NCBI RefSeq assembly: GCF_900103475.1
Contig: NZ_FNHG01000004.1
Location: 124,001 to 188,000, forward strand
Direction: 5' to 3'
Length of the DNA: 64,000 nt
DNA from: Maricaulis salignorans
GTDB lineage: Bacteria; Pseudomonadota; Alphaproteobacteria; Caulobacterales; Maricaulaceae
Both the position numbers and the translations under genes were made by a program. The notes beneath the pieces were generated by a model. It saw nothing but the letters and a program-made list of their open reading frames with translations, ran no database searches and was not told the DNA's origin. Below are positions 15,957-23,418 of the stretch, one piece after another; the first letter of the stretch is position 1, and each line of letters opens with the position of its first letter.

Positions 15957-17285
15957 CTAAAGCCGCCGCAACCTCGGCCCGGCCCGCGTCTCCAGCAGCA
16001 AATCCGTCACCGCCCAGACCAGCGCATCGACGCGGTCCGGACTGGTGCGTGGCCCTTCGGGCGCGCCAAAGGCACACATCTGATCCTCCAGCGCCGCAAA
16101 GCGCCCGGCATGAAACACCCGCCCCGCCGCATAGAGCGCGGCGACGGGTTCGGCGCGGACATGCTTGCCGCGGCTGGCATGCACCAGCCGCACCGGCAAT
16201 CCACTCGACGCCGCCTGCAACACCGAACGCACCATTTCGCCGCCCTGATTGGCCTCGGCAACCAGGCCGTCGGCCTCAAATGCCTCAAAGCTTTCCGCCA
16301 CAACGCGGGCCCAGTCGGCCGGCATGGCGGGGCCGAAAGAGCGGTCCGCGAGCACCCAGGCGCGGCGCGATGCGCCCTCGCCCGCTGCGCCGGCAATCAC
16401 GATGCCGCACTCATCCGAGCGCGCCCCGCCGGTGGCCGGCGGATCAACGGCAACGATGATGCGGTCCAGATCAGGCGCCTTGGCACAAATCGCCGCCTCG
16501 ATATCAGCGCGCCGCCACAGGGCACCGGCCGGGTCATCGATCAGCACACCCTCAATCTCCTGCCGCCCCAGCGCCGAGCCGCCATAGGCCGCCTGCATGG
16601 CGGCGAGAAAGCCCGGTGCCAGATTGGCGGCATTGTGCGAAGTCGGCTGATGCGTCGCCAAGACACCGGGCGCCTTCATCAAGGCTTTCAGCGCCGGGAT
16701 GGGGCGCGGCGTGGTCGAGAGCATCAGGCGCGGCTGGTCGCCCAGCCGCAGCCCCATGCGCAAGGTATCGAGCGTCTTTTGCGGCTCGGCCCAGGCGGCA
16801 AATTCATCGCCCCAGCCGAGCTCGAATTGCGGCCCGCGCAGCCCGTCGGGATCTTCGGCCGAAAAGGCATGGGCTTCCGCCCCGTTCGGCCAGACCAGCC
16901 GCTTGCGCGAGACTTCATAGCGCGGCCGTTCACCCGGCCGGCCGATATTGGCCAGGCCCGAAGGCCCGTCAATCATCACCTCGCGCACATCATTGAAGGT
17001 CGGCCCCACCAGCGCGATGCGTCGCGCGCCGCGTTTGACCTGGTCGCGCACCCATTCAGCACCCGCACGCGTCTTGCCCGCCCCGCGCCCGCCGAGGAAA
17101 AGCCAGATCAGCCAATCGCCGGCGGGCGGGAGCTGGGCGTTTGTGCCCGTACCGCGAAAATCATGGTCGAGTTCGACCAGCTGGTTTTCCGTCGCCGCTT
17201 CCAGCATCACAACCCTCTGCTCGGGCGGGCAGTTCAGGAATGTATCGACGTCGAAGATCGGCGCGCAGGAGTTCGACTTCGGCAT
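15957..17285 (-). CDS. GTA terminase large subunit / packaging ATPase (g2-like)
   Basis: 442 residues. The ATPase domain has Walker A in FLGGRGAGKTRAGAEW (about residues 63-78) and a Walker B/catalytic acid in LGWGDEFAAW. The nuclease domain starts at DRIIVAVDPPATGGARSDEC with the metal-binding aspartate, and the final acidic residue is in RTSPDRVDALVWA. It would pump host DNA fragments into the GTA head. The ATG at 17285 lies inside the g1-like gene (125-bp overlap); a later in-frame ATG at 17207 would reduce the overlap to 47 bp. Confidence 0.95.
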   Translation of the reverse strand: MPKSNSCAPIFDVDTFLNCPPEQRVVMLEAATENQLVELDHDFRGTGTNAQLPPAGDWLIWLFLGGRGAGKTRAGAEWVRDQVKRGARRIALVGPTFNDVREVMIDGPSGLANIGRPGERPRYEVSRKRLVWPNGAEAHAFSAEDPDGLRGPQFELGWGDEFAAWAEPQKTLDTLRMGLRLGDQPRLMLSTTPRPIPALKALMKAPGVLATHQPTSHNAANLAPGFLAAMQAAYGGSALGRQEIEGVLIDDPAGALWRRADIEAAICAKAPDLDRIIVAVDPPATGGARSDECGIVIAGAAGEGASRRAWVLADRSFGPAMPADWARVVAESFEAFEADGLVAEANQGGEMVRSVLQAASSGLPVRLVHASRGKHVRAEPVAALYAAGRVFHAGRFAALEDQMCAFGAPEGPRTSPDRVDALVWAVTDLLLETRAGPRLRRL

Positions 17286-17700
17286 CGCTCAACTTCGCCT
17301 CCTTGTTCTCGCCCGGCCGGGCGGTGTTTCGGGTTTCCATCATCGCGGTCCTTTCCTCATGTTCGGCCCGGCGCAGCGCGACATAGGCATTGGCGATTTT
17401 CGTCGCGACCGCAGGGTCGCCGACCAGGTATTCAGCCTCCGCCTCCAGCCGCCGGCGCCGCAGGGCCTCCTCGCGCACCTCAGCCATTTTCGCGTCCGGG
17501 AGCGCGCGCAAACGGGCCTCGGCCCGGTACACGGTGTGGCGCTTGCCCCCCACACGCTCGGCAATCACCCCCGCCGGCGTGCCGGCGCGGTATTGCAGGA
17601 TATGTGGATACCAGGCCGCAGCATCGCGCCGCGGCGTCTTCGCCGTCTGGGGCCTCTCGGCCGGTTCGGCGTGTCCTGTTTTGTCGGGATTTTTGGTCAT
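17161..17700 (-). CDS. Probable GTA small terminase / packaging regulator (g1-like)
   Basis: 179 residues if begun at ATG 17700. A helix-turn-helix-like N-terminal part (AAWYPHILQYRAGTPAGVIA followed by ERVGGKRHTVYRAEARLRAL) would bind DNA, and a long charged helical part follows (EVREEALRRRRLEAEAEYLV). The C-terminal tail ENKEAKLSDAEVELLRADLR is like that of g1 proteins. It is first in the cluster, immediately before and overlapping the large terminase. No strong ribosome-binding site is seen, so the start is uncertain. Called mostly from position and the HTH-like pattern. Confidence 0.65.
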   Translation of the reverse strand: MTKNPDKTGHAEPAERPQTAKTPRRDAAAWYPHILQYRAGTPAGVIAERVGGKRHTVYRAEARLRALPDAKMAEVREEALRRRRLEAEAEYLVGDPAVATKIANAYVALRRAEHEERTAMMETRNTARPGENKEAKLSDAEVELLRADLRRRYIPELPARAEGCDAGSGDGKPAGRTRP

Positions 17701-17854
17701 GCCGGATATTAGGCGGATGACTGTTCCGGTCGGATTGCCTGCCGGATTTTTCGCGCAAGGGTGCTCAGGCGTTGGGGAAATTTCTTGCGGCGGCGTGGAT
17801 AGCAGCGCGGTTATCCCCGTAAATGGGGTGGTTTGGGGGAGTGGAAATTGCTGG

Positions 17855-17906
17855 CACCACCCCTCATCCAGCCTTCGGCCACCTTCTCCCCATGGGAGAA
17901 GGACGG
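17855..17906. repeat. Palindromic repeat, family R2
   Basis: Two adjacent palindromes, TCCAGCCTTCGGCCA and CTTCTCCCCATGGGAGAAGG, preceded by CACCACCCCTCA. The same modules occur in the repeat cluster at 14340-14545. It lies 155 bp upstream of the g1-like start, in what should be the GTA promoter region. Confidence 0.7.
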
Positions 17907-17943
17907 GCGTTGCGCGCCTTTCTCTATTCAAACCATATATTTT

Positions 17944-17999
17944 GTCATCCCGGACGGATGCCCGGATCGCTACGCGTCCGGGCATCCGTCCGGGATGAC
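17944..17999. repeat. R1 repeat, short internally deleted copy (copy 2)
   Basis: 56 bp consisting of the two perfect 20-bp ends (GTCATCCCGGACGGATGCCC and its exact reverse complement) with only about 16 bases between them. It looks like the 186-188-bp copies with the interior removed, and would form an almost perfect hairpin. Confidence 0.85.
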
Positions 18000-18068
18000 A
18001 AGCGTTTTGAATTTTATACAAAAATTTTTCAATGAAGATAGAAGCCCCACTCCCCCCATCCCTCAACC

Positions 18069-18183
18069 CAGGCGCCGCACCCCGCCCTAAAAACCATGCC
18101 AGAATCCGGCCAGGGTGGGATCGGAAATTCAGGCGATCTTATAGATGCTTGGCTTGTGGGAATGGGTGCCTGTCACCATTTAT
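18069..18183. repeat. Hairpin element R3, deleted copy with type-2 end
   Basis: The left part (CCCTAAAAACCATGCCAGAA, then TCCGGCCAG) matches the left flank of the R3 hairpins at 54.1 and 55.0 kb. The central hairpin is missing. The right part (TTATAGATGCTTGGC, then AATGGGTGCCTGTCACCATT) matches the right end of the 54.04-54.36 kb copy. It borders the gene at 18249 on the left. Confidence 0.75.
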
Positions 18184-18248
18184 TCCAGCAGGTATACAAC
18201 TTGACGTCGCCACGCTTCCAATATTCAAACGCGGCAGGAGGGAATTTC

Positions 18249-19349
18249 ATGAAGCTGAATCTCGCTATTGTCGCCGGCGTCGCTTGCTGGGCTCTGTCGA
18301 GTACTGCGCAAGCCTGCTCACTGGTGCGCCAACAGCCGCAACACCGGCCATTCTACGCTCATTTGGTGTCGACCGCTGCATCCATTGAGCTCATGCGAGT
18401 GGAATATGTAGCGGTCGGCACGGTCGAAGACCTAAGCGGTTTGGAGTCCCTACACCCTCGTACCTCCAGGGCTCGAGTAACCACCCGATTTACCAGTGTG
18501 GAAGCCGTCAAGGGCAGTGCGGGCACATTCGAGTTCACTTTCACCGATGGCGCTTCGGCGCAAGAATGGGACGAGTTGCTAGCATCCCCACCAGAGGTGG
18601 CGCGCCACGACAACCATCAAGATCCACGCTTCTGGACTGTTTTCGACGTGTACGACACGGAGGTCACCCCCGCGTGCGAAATCGTCTATCCCGGTTTTGT
18701 GGCAGGCGATCTCTATGTGGTATTTCGCGATGAAGCTGGAACTCCACTGAACATGTTTGAAATGTATGGGCGTAACTTCGCGCACATCGAAGATCCAGAG
18801 AATGATGTCTGGCTGCAGGCACTTCGTTCGCTTGCCTCCGCTGATGCGCCGGAGCGGGGTCGCAGCGTTACCGTTGAGGAATATCTGCGAGGCTACGAAG
18901 ACGCGGCTCTTCATGAAATCGAAGCGTGCAGTCGCTGGCGTATTGGCCGGAACACGCCTTTGTCTGTGGAACCTGACCTCCATCTCGACGAGCCAATTGA
19001 CCGGGCGGATCGTGACGCCGAGCTACCGCCGGGACGCTATTGGGCAACGGGCCTAGTTTACGGTGATGACCCTCGTACGTGCATGGAACTTGACGAAAAC
19101 GATGAGCCCGTAAGCAACCGCTGCCCGGCCACGATCCCGGAGCAATGCACACCCGACCAATCCTATCTTCTGCTGCCTGCTGCAAAGTACACGCTGACAG
19201 AGGACACCACACAGTATTACTGGGCAGTAGGCCTCCCCGTATCAAACGAAGGCATCGTCGATTTGACGGATCACCAGACAGAAGTCGAACTCACCGGCAA
19301 CCTCACACCTCACATAGACGAGGTTCGCTCGTGGCTCTACGGCGACTAA
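18249..19349 (+). CDS. Secreted protein of unknown function in a repeat-flanked cassette
   Basis: 366 residues from the ATG that follows GGCAGGAGGGAATTTC, a very good ribosome-binding site. A signal peptide (MKLNLAIVAGVACWALSSTA, cleavage near AQA-C) leads into a mature protein with at least ten cysteines, including TPACEIVYPGFVAGDLYVVF, the latter similar to phrases in secreted proteins that carry netrin-like folds. Codon use is less GC-biased than in neighbours (TTG, CTA, CGT). Inverted type-2 ends lie on both sides (18161-18181 and 19396-19410) and R1 repeats lie outside them, so it looks acquired. Function unknown. Confidence 0.75.
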   Translation: MKLNLAIVAGVACWALSSTAQACSLVRQQPQHRPFYAHLVSTAASIELMRVEYVAVGTVEDLSGLESLHPRTSRARVTTRFTSVEAVKGSAGTFEFTFTDGASAQEWDELLASPPEVARHDNHQDPRFWTVFDVYDTEVTPACEIVYPGFVAGDLYVVFRDEAGTPLNMFEMYGRNFAHIEDPENDVWLQALRSLASADAPERGRSVTVEEYLRGYEDAALHEIEACSRWRIGRNTPLSVEPDLHLDEPIDRADRDAELPPGRYWATGLVYGDDPRTCMELDENDEPVSNRCPATIPEQCTPDQSYLLLPAAKYTLTEDTTQYYWAVGLPVSNEGIVDLTDHQTEVELTGNLTPHIDEVRSWLYGD

Positions 19350-19395
19350 CCACAAGACGCCGCTTTTCACCTTCCTGACCAGCGCCCGCAGATAG

Positions 19396-19410
19396 ATGGT
19401 GACAGGCACC
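19396..19410. repeat. Type-2 cassette end, inverted
   Basis: ATGGTGACAGGCACC, the reverse complement of the end at 18163-18177, placed 47 bp after the stop of the 18249-19349 gene. The pair brackets that gene as inverted repeats. Confidence 0.75.
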
Positions 19411-19457
19411 ACTTCTTCCCAGGAATTAGTTGGGACAGATCTAAAAGTCTCACCCTT

Positions 19458-19645
19458 GTCATCCCGGACGGATGCCCGGACGCGTCAGCGATCCGGGCGT
19501 AGATCCGGGACCCAGACGCCCGACGCTTGGCAAGTTTCGTGTCAGGCCGGCGAATTTTTTATCGTCCAGCCTAGATGAATTCGCGATGGTGGGTCTGGGT
19601 CCCGGATCTGCGCCCCGCCTGCGCGGGGCATCCGTCCGGGATGAC
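19458..19645. repeat. MITE-like palindromic repeat (family R1), copy 3
   Basis: 188 bp with perfect 20-bp terminal inverted repeats (GTCATCCCGGACGGATGCCC at the left). Inner inverted segments (ATCCGGGACCCAGAC against GTCTGGGTCCCGGAT) extend the hairpin. It lies between the cassette gene and ycgN; no gene is disrupted. Confidence 0.88.
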
Positions 19646-19693
19646 ACGCGTTTTGATTTATTGAAGAAAATACGGCGCGGGAAAAGCGCAAAT

Positions 19694-20152
19694 CTACTCC
19701 TCCTCATCCCCCTCGCCCGGCCACTCGACAATCCGGTCCTCCCAGTCCTCTGGATCCACCTCATCCTCGGAAATCACCTGGTTGCGGATCGACATCCCCG
19801 CTTCATGCACGCTCATCGGATCGCCCGACACCAGCGGGTGCCAGTCATAGAGGTCCTTGCCTTCGCCAATCAGGCGGTAGGCGCAGGTCTGGGGCATCCA
19901 TTCCAGTTCGGTGACGTTTCTCGGGGTCAGGATGACGCAGTCGGGGACGCGTTGCTTGCGGTTGGTGTAGTCGCCGCAGCGGCAGGTATCGGCGTTGAAC
20001 AGGCGGCAGGTGACGTCGGTGTGCAGGCGCAGGCCTGAATCCTCGTCTTCCAGCTGGATCAGGCAGCATTTGCCGCAGCCATCGCACAGGGATTCCCATT
20101 CGGGCTTGCTCAATTGCGACAATGTTTTCGTTTTCCAGAAGGGCTGTGTCAT
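19694..20152 (-). CDS. ycgN: YcgN-family cysteine-cluster protein (UPF0260)
   Basis: 152 residues with the family's cysteine pattern: [16 protein letters not shown] near the N-terminus, [17 protein letters not shown] in the middle, and [20 protein letters not shown] further on. The family belongs to the zinc/iron-chelating cysteine-cluster proteins (CxxxCxxCC) of unknown precise function. Length is normal. It is a single gene, transcribed away from the penicillin-binding protein gene. Confidence 0.92.
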   Translation of the reverse strand: MTQPFWKTKTLSQLSKPEWESLCDGCGKCCLIQLEDEDSGLRLHTDVTCRLFNADTCRCGDYTNRKQRVPDCVILTPRNVTELEWMPQTCAYRLIGEGKDLYDWHPLVSGDPMSVHEAGMSIRNQVISEDEVDPEDWEDRIVEWPGEGDEEE

Positions 20153-20243
20153 GTCTATCGCCTGAATTTGGCCCAGTTTCCCGGGCCTAGGATTGCAGCA
20201 GACCGGCGTGTTAGGGCAGGTCTGGATTTTGGGTGGCTATAGC

Positions 20244-22229
20244 ATGTTCAACGAGCCGTATCGCGCCGATCACATGATGGAACGCGAACAGAGACAGCGG
20301 CGCACGCTGATCATTGGTGCCAGTGTCACCGGTGCCAGCCTGCTCGGCATGCTGATTGCGGCATTGCTGGTGTGGGACTGGGCCTTTCATGATTTGCCCC
20401 CCGCGCCGGCTTCGGCGGCGGAATTATGGTCGGTGCGGCTGGAGCCTTCGGTGACGGTGCTCGACACGCATGGCGATGTGCTCGCCGTGCGCGGACCGCT
20501 CTATGCGCGCGCCATTTCGCTCGATGCCCTGCCGCCCTATCTGCCGCAGGCCTTTCTGGCGATCGAGGACCAGCGCTTTTACGAGCATGGCGGGGTGGAT
20601 TATCGCGGCGTGGCGCGGGCGCTGTGGACCAATCTGCGCGCCGGGCGCTCGGTGCAGGGCGGCTCGACCATCACCATGCAGCTGGTCAAGAATCTGATCC
20701 TGACGCCGGACCGGCTCTTGCGGCGCAAGCTGCAGGAGGTTCGTCTCGCCTGGGCGCTGGAGGAGAATCTCACCAAGACCGAAATCCTCGAGCTCTATCT
20801 CAACCGCATCTATCTCGGTGCCCGCGCCTTTGGCGTCGAGGCGGCCGCGCATCGCTATTTCTCCAAACCCGCCAGTGAGCTGACCCTGGCCGAGGCGGCG
20901 ATGCTGGCAGCCTTGCCCAAGGCGCCCTCGCGGCTGGATCCGACGGTCAATCTGGCCGCCGCCCAGGCGCGCGCCGAACAAGTGCTGGCCGCGATGCTCG
21001 AGGCCGGTTTCATCAGTGCTGAAGAGCATGGCGAGGCGATCGCCAATCCCGGCGTGCCGGTGGCCGCCAGCCTCGATCCGCAGGCCGGTCTGACTTGGGG
21101 TTATGTGTTTGACTATGCGGTGCTGGAAGCCGCCCGGCTGGTGCCCGACGACATACCCGACCTGGTGATCCGCACGACGATTGATCCGGACCTCACCCTG
21201 GCGGCACGGGAAAGCATTGCCGGCGTGCTCGATAGCGACGGCGCCGCGGTCAATGCCAGCGAGGCGGCGATTGTCCTGCTGGCGCCGGACGGGGCGATCC
21301 GCGCCTTTGCCGGCGGCCGCGATTACGGCATCAGCCAGTTCAACCGCGCCATCCAGGCCCAGCGCCAGCCCGGCTCGGCCTTCAAGCCGATCGTGTTTAC
21401 CGCGGCGCTGGAAGCCGGTTACGACCCCTCCTCGGCGGTGTGGGATGAGCCGGTCGATCTGGAAGGCTGGGAGCCGCAGAATTTCGCCGGCGGATTTCGC
21501 GGTCTGGTGACCCTGCAGGAAGCCCTGCGGCGCTCGATCAATACGGTCGCGGCCCAGGTCGCCAGTGATGTCGGGCTGGGGCGGATTGTCGAGACCGGTC
21601 ACCGGATGGGCATCCGCTCGACACTGCCGGAATTGCCAGCCATTGCGCTCGGGGCCGCCGAAGTCAATCTGCTCGAGCTGACGGCGGCCTATTCGGTCTT
21701 CCCGCGCGATGGCCAGCGCTTTGATCCCTGGTTCATCGAACGCATCACCAATTCGCGTGGCGACGTGTTGTACGAACATGCCGAGACGACGCCGGTCCGC
21801 GCGCTCGCGCCCGAGATTGCCCGGCCGATGTCCACCATGTTGCAGGATGTGGTCATATCGGGCACCGGCCGGCGTGCCATCCTGGCCGGCGGCCGCGGCG
21901 TTGGCGGCAAGACCGGCACCAGCCAGTCCTTCCGCGATGCCTGGTTCATCGGCTTCACCGCCGATTACACGGCCGGCGTCTGGGTCGGCAATGATGATGA
22001 CAGTCCGATGAGCAATGTCACCGGCGGCGGTCTGCCGGCGACGATCTGGCAGCGCTATATGACACGCGTCCACCAGGGCATTGCGGTCCACGCCCTCAGC
22101 GCCCCGGCGCCGCGCTCACGCTCGGAACGCGAGGAAAGGCTGGCCGCCTTTTATTCCGACCTGTCCGATGCTTTCGACGCATTGCTCGCCGATCCATCCT
22201 CCGGCGCCGGCGATCCCAGGGAGCGCTGA
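20244..22229 (+). CDS. Bifunctional penicillin-binding protein, class A (PBP1-type)
   Basis: 661 residues. One N-terminal membrane anchor (about residues 22-44). The glycosyltransferase 51 domain has catalytic E108 in AIEDQRFYEHGG plus the GGSTITMQLVKN motif. The transpeptidase domain has S378-x-x-K381 (RQPGSAFKP), S431-x-N433 and K556-T-G. It polymerises and cross-links peptidoglycan in the periplasm. A frame extends upstream with a TTG at 20193, but MFNEPYRADH at 20244 is the more likely start. Its last 79 bases overlap the converging channel gene. No regulatory (LpoA/B docking) domain is evident. Confidence 0.94.
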   Translation: MFNEPYRADHMMEREQRQRRTLIIGASVTGASLLGMLIAALLVWDWAFHDLPPAPASAAELWSVRLEPSVTVLDTHGDVLAVRGPLYARAISLDALPPYLPQAFLAIEDQRFYEHGGVDYRGVARALWTNLRAGRSVQGGSTITMQLVKNLILTPDRLLRRKLQEVRLAWALEENLTKTEILELYLNRIYLGARAFGVEAAAHRYFSKPASELTLAEAAMLAALPKAPSRLDPTVNLAAAQARAEQVLAAMLEAGFISAEEHGEAIANPGVPVAASLDPQAGLTWGYVFDYAVLEAARLVPDDIPDLVIRTTIDPDLTLAARESIAGVLDSDGAAVNASEAAIVLLAPDGAIRAFAGGRDYGISQFNRAIQAQRQPGSAFKPIVFTAALEAGYDPSSAVWDEPVDLEGWEPQNFAGGFRGLVTLQEALRRSINTVAAQVASDVGLGRIVETGHRMGIRSTLPELPAIALGAAEVNLLELTAAYSVFPRDGQRFDPWFIERITNSRGDVLYEHAETTPVRALAPEIARPMSTMLQDVVISGTGRRAILAGGRGVGGKTGTSQSFRDAWFIGFTADYTAGVWVGNDDDSPMSNVTGGGLPATIWQRYMTRVHQGIAVHALSAPAPRSRSEREERLAAFYSDLSDAFDALLADPSSGAGDPRER

Positions 22230-23032
22230 ACCAGAGCCGCCAGCTGCGCGATCTCACCGCGCAATCCGGCGATCTCGCTCTGCAGCTCGATCACATCCTC
22301 GCCGACCTCGGCATCGCGCTCCTCTTCCGCGTCGAAATGCTTTGACTGCAGGCTGTCGACGATGATGGCGATGAAGAGGTTGAGGATGGCGAAACTGGTC
22401 AGGACGATGAAAACCAGGAAAAACGCCCAGGCCCAGGGATGGAATTCCATCACCGGCAGCGCCAGATCCGTCGCCCAACCCTCCAGTGTCATCACCTGGA
22501 AGAGCGAGAAGGCGCTGTCCCCCAGCGTCCCGAAGCGATCCGGATTGGTCAGCGAGAAGAGTTTGGTCGCCATCACGGCGGAGACGTAAAACATCAGGGC
22601 GAGCACGGCGATCACCGCGCCCATGCCGGGAATCGCATTGAGCAGGGCTTCGATCACCTTGCGCATTTGCGGCATCACCGAGAAGAGGCGGAAGGCGCGC
22701 AGGATCCGCAAGGAGCGCAGGACCGAAAAACTGCCCGCCATCGGCACGACGGAGACCAGGATCACGACCAGGTCGAACCAGTTCCAGCCGGAGGTGAAAA
22801 AGCGCAGCCGATAGGCGATCAGTTTGAGAAAAAGCTCGACCAGGAAGACCGCGACGACAATCCGGTCAATCAAGGGCAGGATCGCGGTAAACCAGGGCGG
22901 GTCGAACGGCAGGGTGACCAGACCCAGGGTGGCGGCGTTCAGCAGGATCACCGCCATGATCGAATTTCGGAAGCCGGCGCTTTCTACAAAAGCGGTCAGC
23001 CGCGCGCGAACGCCGTGAGAAGTCGATGTCAT
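22151..23032 (-). CDS. Single-domain voltage-gated cation channel (BacNav/BacCav type)
   Basis: 293 residues with six membrane segments in one domain, so it would form a homotetramer. The S4 voltage sensor has arginines R106, R109, R112 and R115 at three-residue spacing (RSLRILRAFR). The pore filter is T182-L-E-G-W-A-T-D. After S6 (VFIVLTSFAILNLFIAIIVD) comes a C-terminal coiled coil (VIELQSEIAGLRGEIAQLAA), typical of bacterial sodium channels. The glycine after the filter glutamate replaces the serine of most bacterial sodium channels, which may shift selectivity toward calcium. The 3' end overlaps the opposing PBP gene by 79 bp. Confidence 0.93.
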   Translation of the reverse strand: MTSTSHGVRARLTAFVESAGFRNSIMAVILLNAATLGLVTLPFDPPWFTAILPLIDRIVVAVFLVELFLKLIAYRLRFFTSGWNWFDLVVILVSVVPMAGSFSVLRSLRILRAFRLFSVMPQMRKVIEALLNAIPGMGAVIAVLALMFYVSAVMATKLFSLTNPDRFGTLGDSAFSLFQVMTLEGWATDLALPVMEFHPWAWAFFLVFIVLTSFAILNLFIAIIVDSLQSKHFDAEEERDAEVGEDVIELQSEIAGLRGEIAQLAALVQRSLGSPAPEDGSASNASKASDRSE

Positions 23033-23418
23033 AGCGCCACCCGATTGCTGCCTTCTGGTAACGCCCCCGGGGGCGCTGTCAACTGTGATTTGAGCCTGTT
23101 ACCACAGCCGGGATTGATCAGCTACGGGCACAGAACCGGGCCAATTCCGTCGCTGCATAAAAAATACACCACCCCTTCGGCGAACCGCCCTCGCGCATCA
23201 CAAGCGCAAAAATTACGGCCAACTCCGCGCGAAAAATGATCTTAACCCGCTAATTTCGCGCAATCTTTTCTCGTCACGCCCCGCGACGAGCTTGAACCAT
23301 TAACGGGTCTGTCCGCGCCGGCACCGGGGCTGGCGACCCGGCCAGCAATCGCCATTAGGTGGCCCTTAACAACAAACTGTCCCTATTGAAGACCTCGAAG
23401 GGCAGGGGCTCATCCTTT
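23033..23418. other. Divergent intergenic region before the GGDEF-EAL gene
   Basis: About 385 bp between the divergent channel and diguanylate cyclase/phosphodiesterase genes, with no convincing ORF. It is AT-richer than average and contains several TTAA words (TTAACCCGC near 23232, TTAACGGG near 23298 and the pair at 23355-23369). It probably holds promoters for both genes. Confidence 0.5.
23355..23369 (+). promoter_or_regulatory. CtrA-like box, one mismatch
   Basis: TTAG-GTGGCCC-TTAA, followed by C, fits the CtrA consensus TTAA-N7-TTAA at seven of eight positions. It lies 50 bp before the preferred start of the GGDEF-EAL gene. Predicted from the motif only. Confidence 0.4.

Noticed and set aside
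15699-17720. 673-codon plus-strand open frame antisense to portal and terminase
   Set aside because: Arg/His/Pro/Gln-rich translation typical of an antisense shadow; the minus strand encodes intact terminase and portal motifs.
7684-19645. Recurring palindromes considered as a CRISPR array
   Set aside because: The R1/R2 units are dispersed, differ in length, and have no regular spacers or cas genes.
20424-22091. 555-codon minus-strand open frame antisense to the PBP gene
   Set aside because: The plus strand carries all PBP catalytic motifs; the antisense product has no recognisable domain.
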